Under the pieces are notes generated by a model that worked only from the letters and a program-made list of their open reading frames with translations, was not told the origin of the DNA and ran no database searches. The position numbers and the translations under genes are program-made. A DNA stretch of 5,210 bases from Lachnospiraceae bacterium. GTDB lineage: Bacteria > Bacillota > Clostridia > Lachnospirales > Lachnospiraceae. Location: assembly GCA_017958585.1 (NCBI GenBank), contig JAGDCK010000161.1, positions 1-5,210 of the forward strand, in the 5' to 3' direction. Of the stretch, positions 4,806 to 5,210 are shown piece after piece (positions within the stretch are counted from its first letter, which is position 1; every line of letters starts with the position of its first letter).

Positions 4806-5210
4806 ATGGATTTTAAATTACATGCACCATACAAGCCTACCGGCGATCAGCCCCGGGCCATAGAGGAACTGGTAAAAGGTTTTAAGGAAGGCAACCAATT
4901 TCAGACACTTTTGGGAGTTACAGGCTCAGGTAAGACCTTTACCATGGCCAATGTTATTGCGGCCTTAAATAAGCCCACACTTATCATCTCCCATAACAAG
5001 ACTCTTGCCGGCCAGCTCTATGGCGAGATGAAGGAATTCTTTCCGGAGAACGCGGTGGAGTATTTTGTATCTTACTATGATTATTATCAGCCTGAGGCCT
5101 ATGTTCCCCAGTCTGACACATATATTGCAAAGGATTCTGCCATATACGACGAGATCGACAAACTGCGTCTGTCAGCCACGGCGGCCCTGACGGAGCGAAA
5201 GGACGTTATC
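4806..5210 (+). CDS. uvrB: UvrABC excinuclease subunit B, 5' part
   Basis: The first 135 codons of UvrB, cut by the window end (family length is about 650-680). UvrB receives damaged DNA from UvrA, verifies the lesion with its ATP-driven helicase fold and positions UvrC for incision. Visible here: the N-terminal FKLHAPYKPTGDQPRAIEEL signature (3-22), Walker A GVTGSGKT (37-44), SHNKTLAGQLYGEMKEFFP (62-80), and the YYDYYQPEAYVP beta-hairpin (90-101) that locks one DNA strand. DEIDKLRLSAT (115-125) and ALTERKDVI (127-135) continue the family pattern. The ATG at 4806 is chosen from the conserved MDFKLHAPY start, with GAGGA 10 bases upstream. A LexA box and its own promoter lie upstream, and in many bacteria uvrA or uvrC follows, but that is outside the window. 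Confidence 0.97.
   Translation, partial: MDFKLHAPYKPTGDQPRAIEELVKGFKEGNQFQTLLGVTGSGKTFTMANVIAALNKPTLIISHNKTLAGQLYGEMKEFFPENAVEYFVSYYDYYQPEAYVPQSDTYIAKDSAIYDEIDKLRLSATAALTERKDVI

Noticed and set aside
4789..4863. ATG at 4789 opening a 24-codon frame over the uvrB start
   Set aside because: It is out of frame with uvrB and has no ribosome site of its own. The GAGGA that would serve uvrB lies inside it, so it is probably chance.
1..5210. CRISPR array, tRNA, rRNA, insertion sequence or prophage genes
   Set aside because: No regularly spaced direct repeats, transposase or integrase motifs, terminal inverted repeats or structural RNA signatures were seen.

Overview
The window comes from a low-to-mid GC Bacillota genome, most likely a Lachnospiraceae-type member of Clostridia. 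The evidence is two LexA/DinR operators of the Gram-positive form (CGAAC-N4-GTTCG), a UvrX-type polymerase paired with a YolD-like protein, AGAGG-type ribosome sites, and a multi-TM GGDEF protein whose N-terminus (YLMYGG-KKEEYNEIRPLIR) I associate with that family. Genus cannot be given. All genes are on the + strand.

Layout. Positions 1-76 hold a compact run of perfect palindromes ending in an intrinsic terminator for a gene outside the window. Positions 132-177 hold a near-consensus sigma-A promoter with a perfect LexA box over the predicted start of transcription. This drives a DinB-type Y-family polymerase (183-1397), whose end overlaps a second Y-family polymerase of the UvrX/UmuC type (1372-2799). 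After an 85-base AT-rich spacer without a terminator comes a short YolD-like protein (2885-3148). A membrane diguanylate cyclase (six TM, PAS-like, GGDEF) begins inside the yolD-like gene at 3045. It is broken by an apparent one-base deletion near 3313, leaving an N-terminal fragment (3045-3341) and a cyclase body (3341-4624) joined by a UGAUG stop-start overlap. Positions 4625-4805 are regulatory: an imperfect hairpin, a second LexA box, an extended -10 promoter buried in a perfect 16-bp inverted repeat, and a small leader hairpin. The 5' end of uvrB (4806 onward) runs off the window.

How it fits together. dinB, the UvrX-like polymerase and the yolD-like gene look like an SOS-induced translesion-synthesis cassette. 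uvrB, the damage-verification helicase of nucleotide excision repair, has its own LexA-box promoter. Tolerance and repair genes are thus neighbours under the same repressor, with a c-di-GMP signalling gene between them that may be transcribed from the SOS promoter. No CRISPR array, insertion sequence, tRNA or rRNA was seen. I do not see a clearly new system. The most unusual points are the operator that also carries the Shine-Dalgarno, the promoter inside a perfect inverted repeat, and the frameshifted cyclase overlapping yolD.
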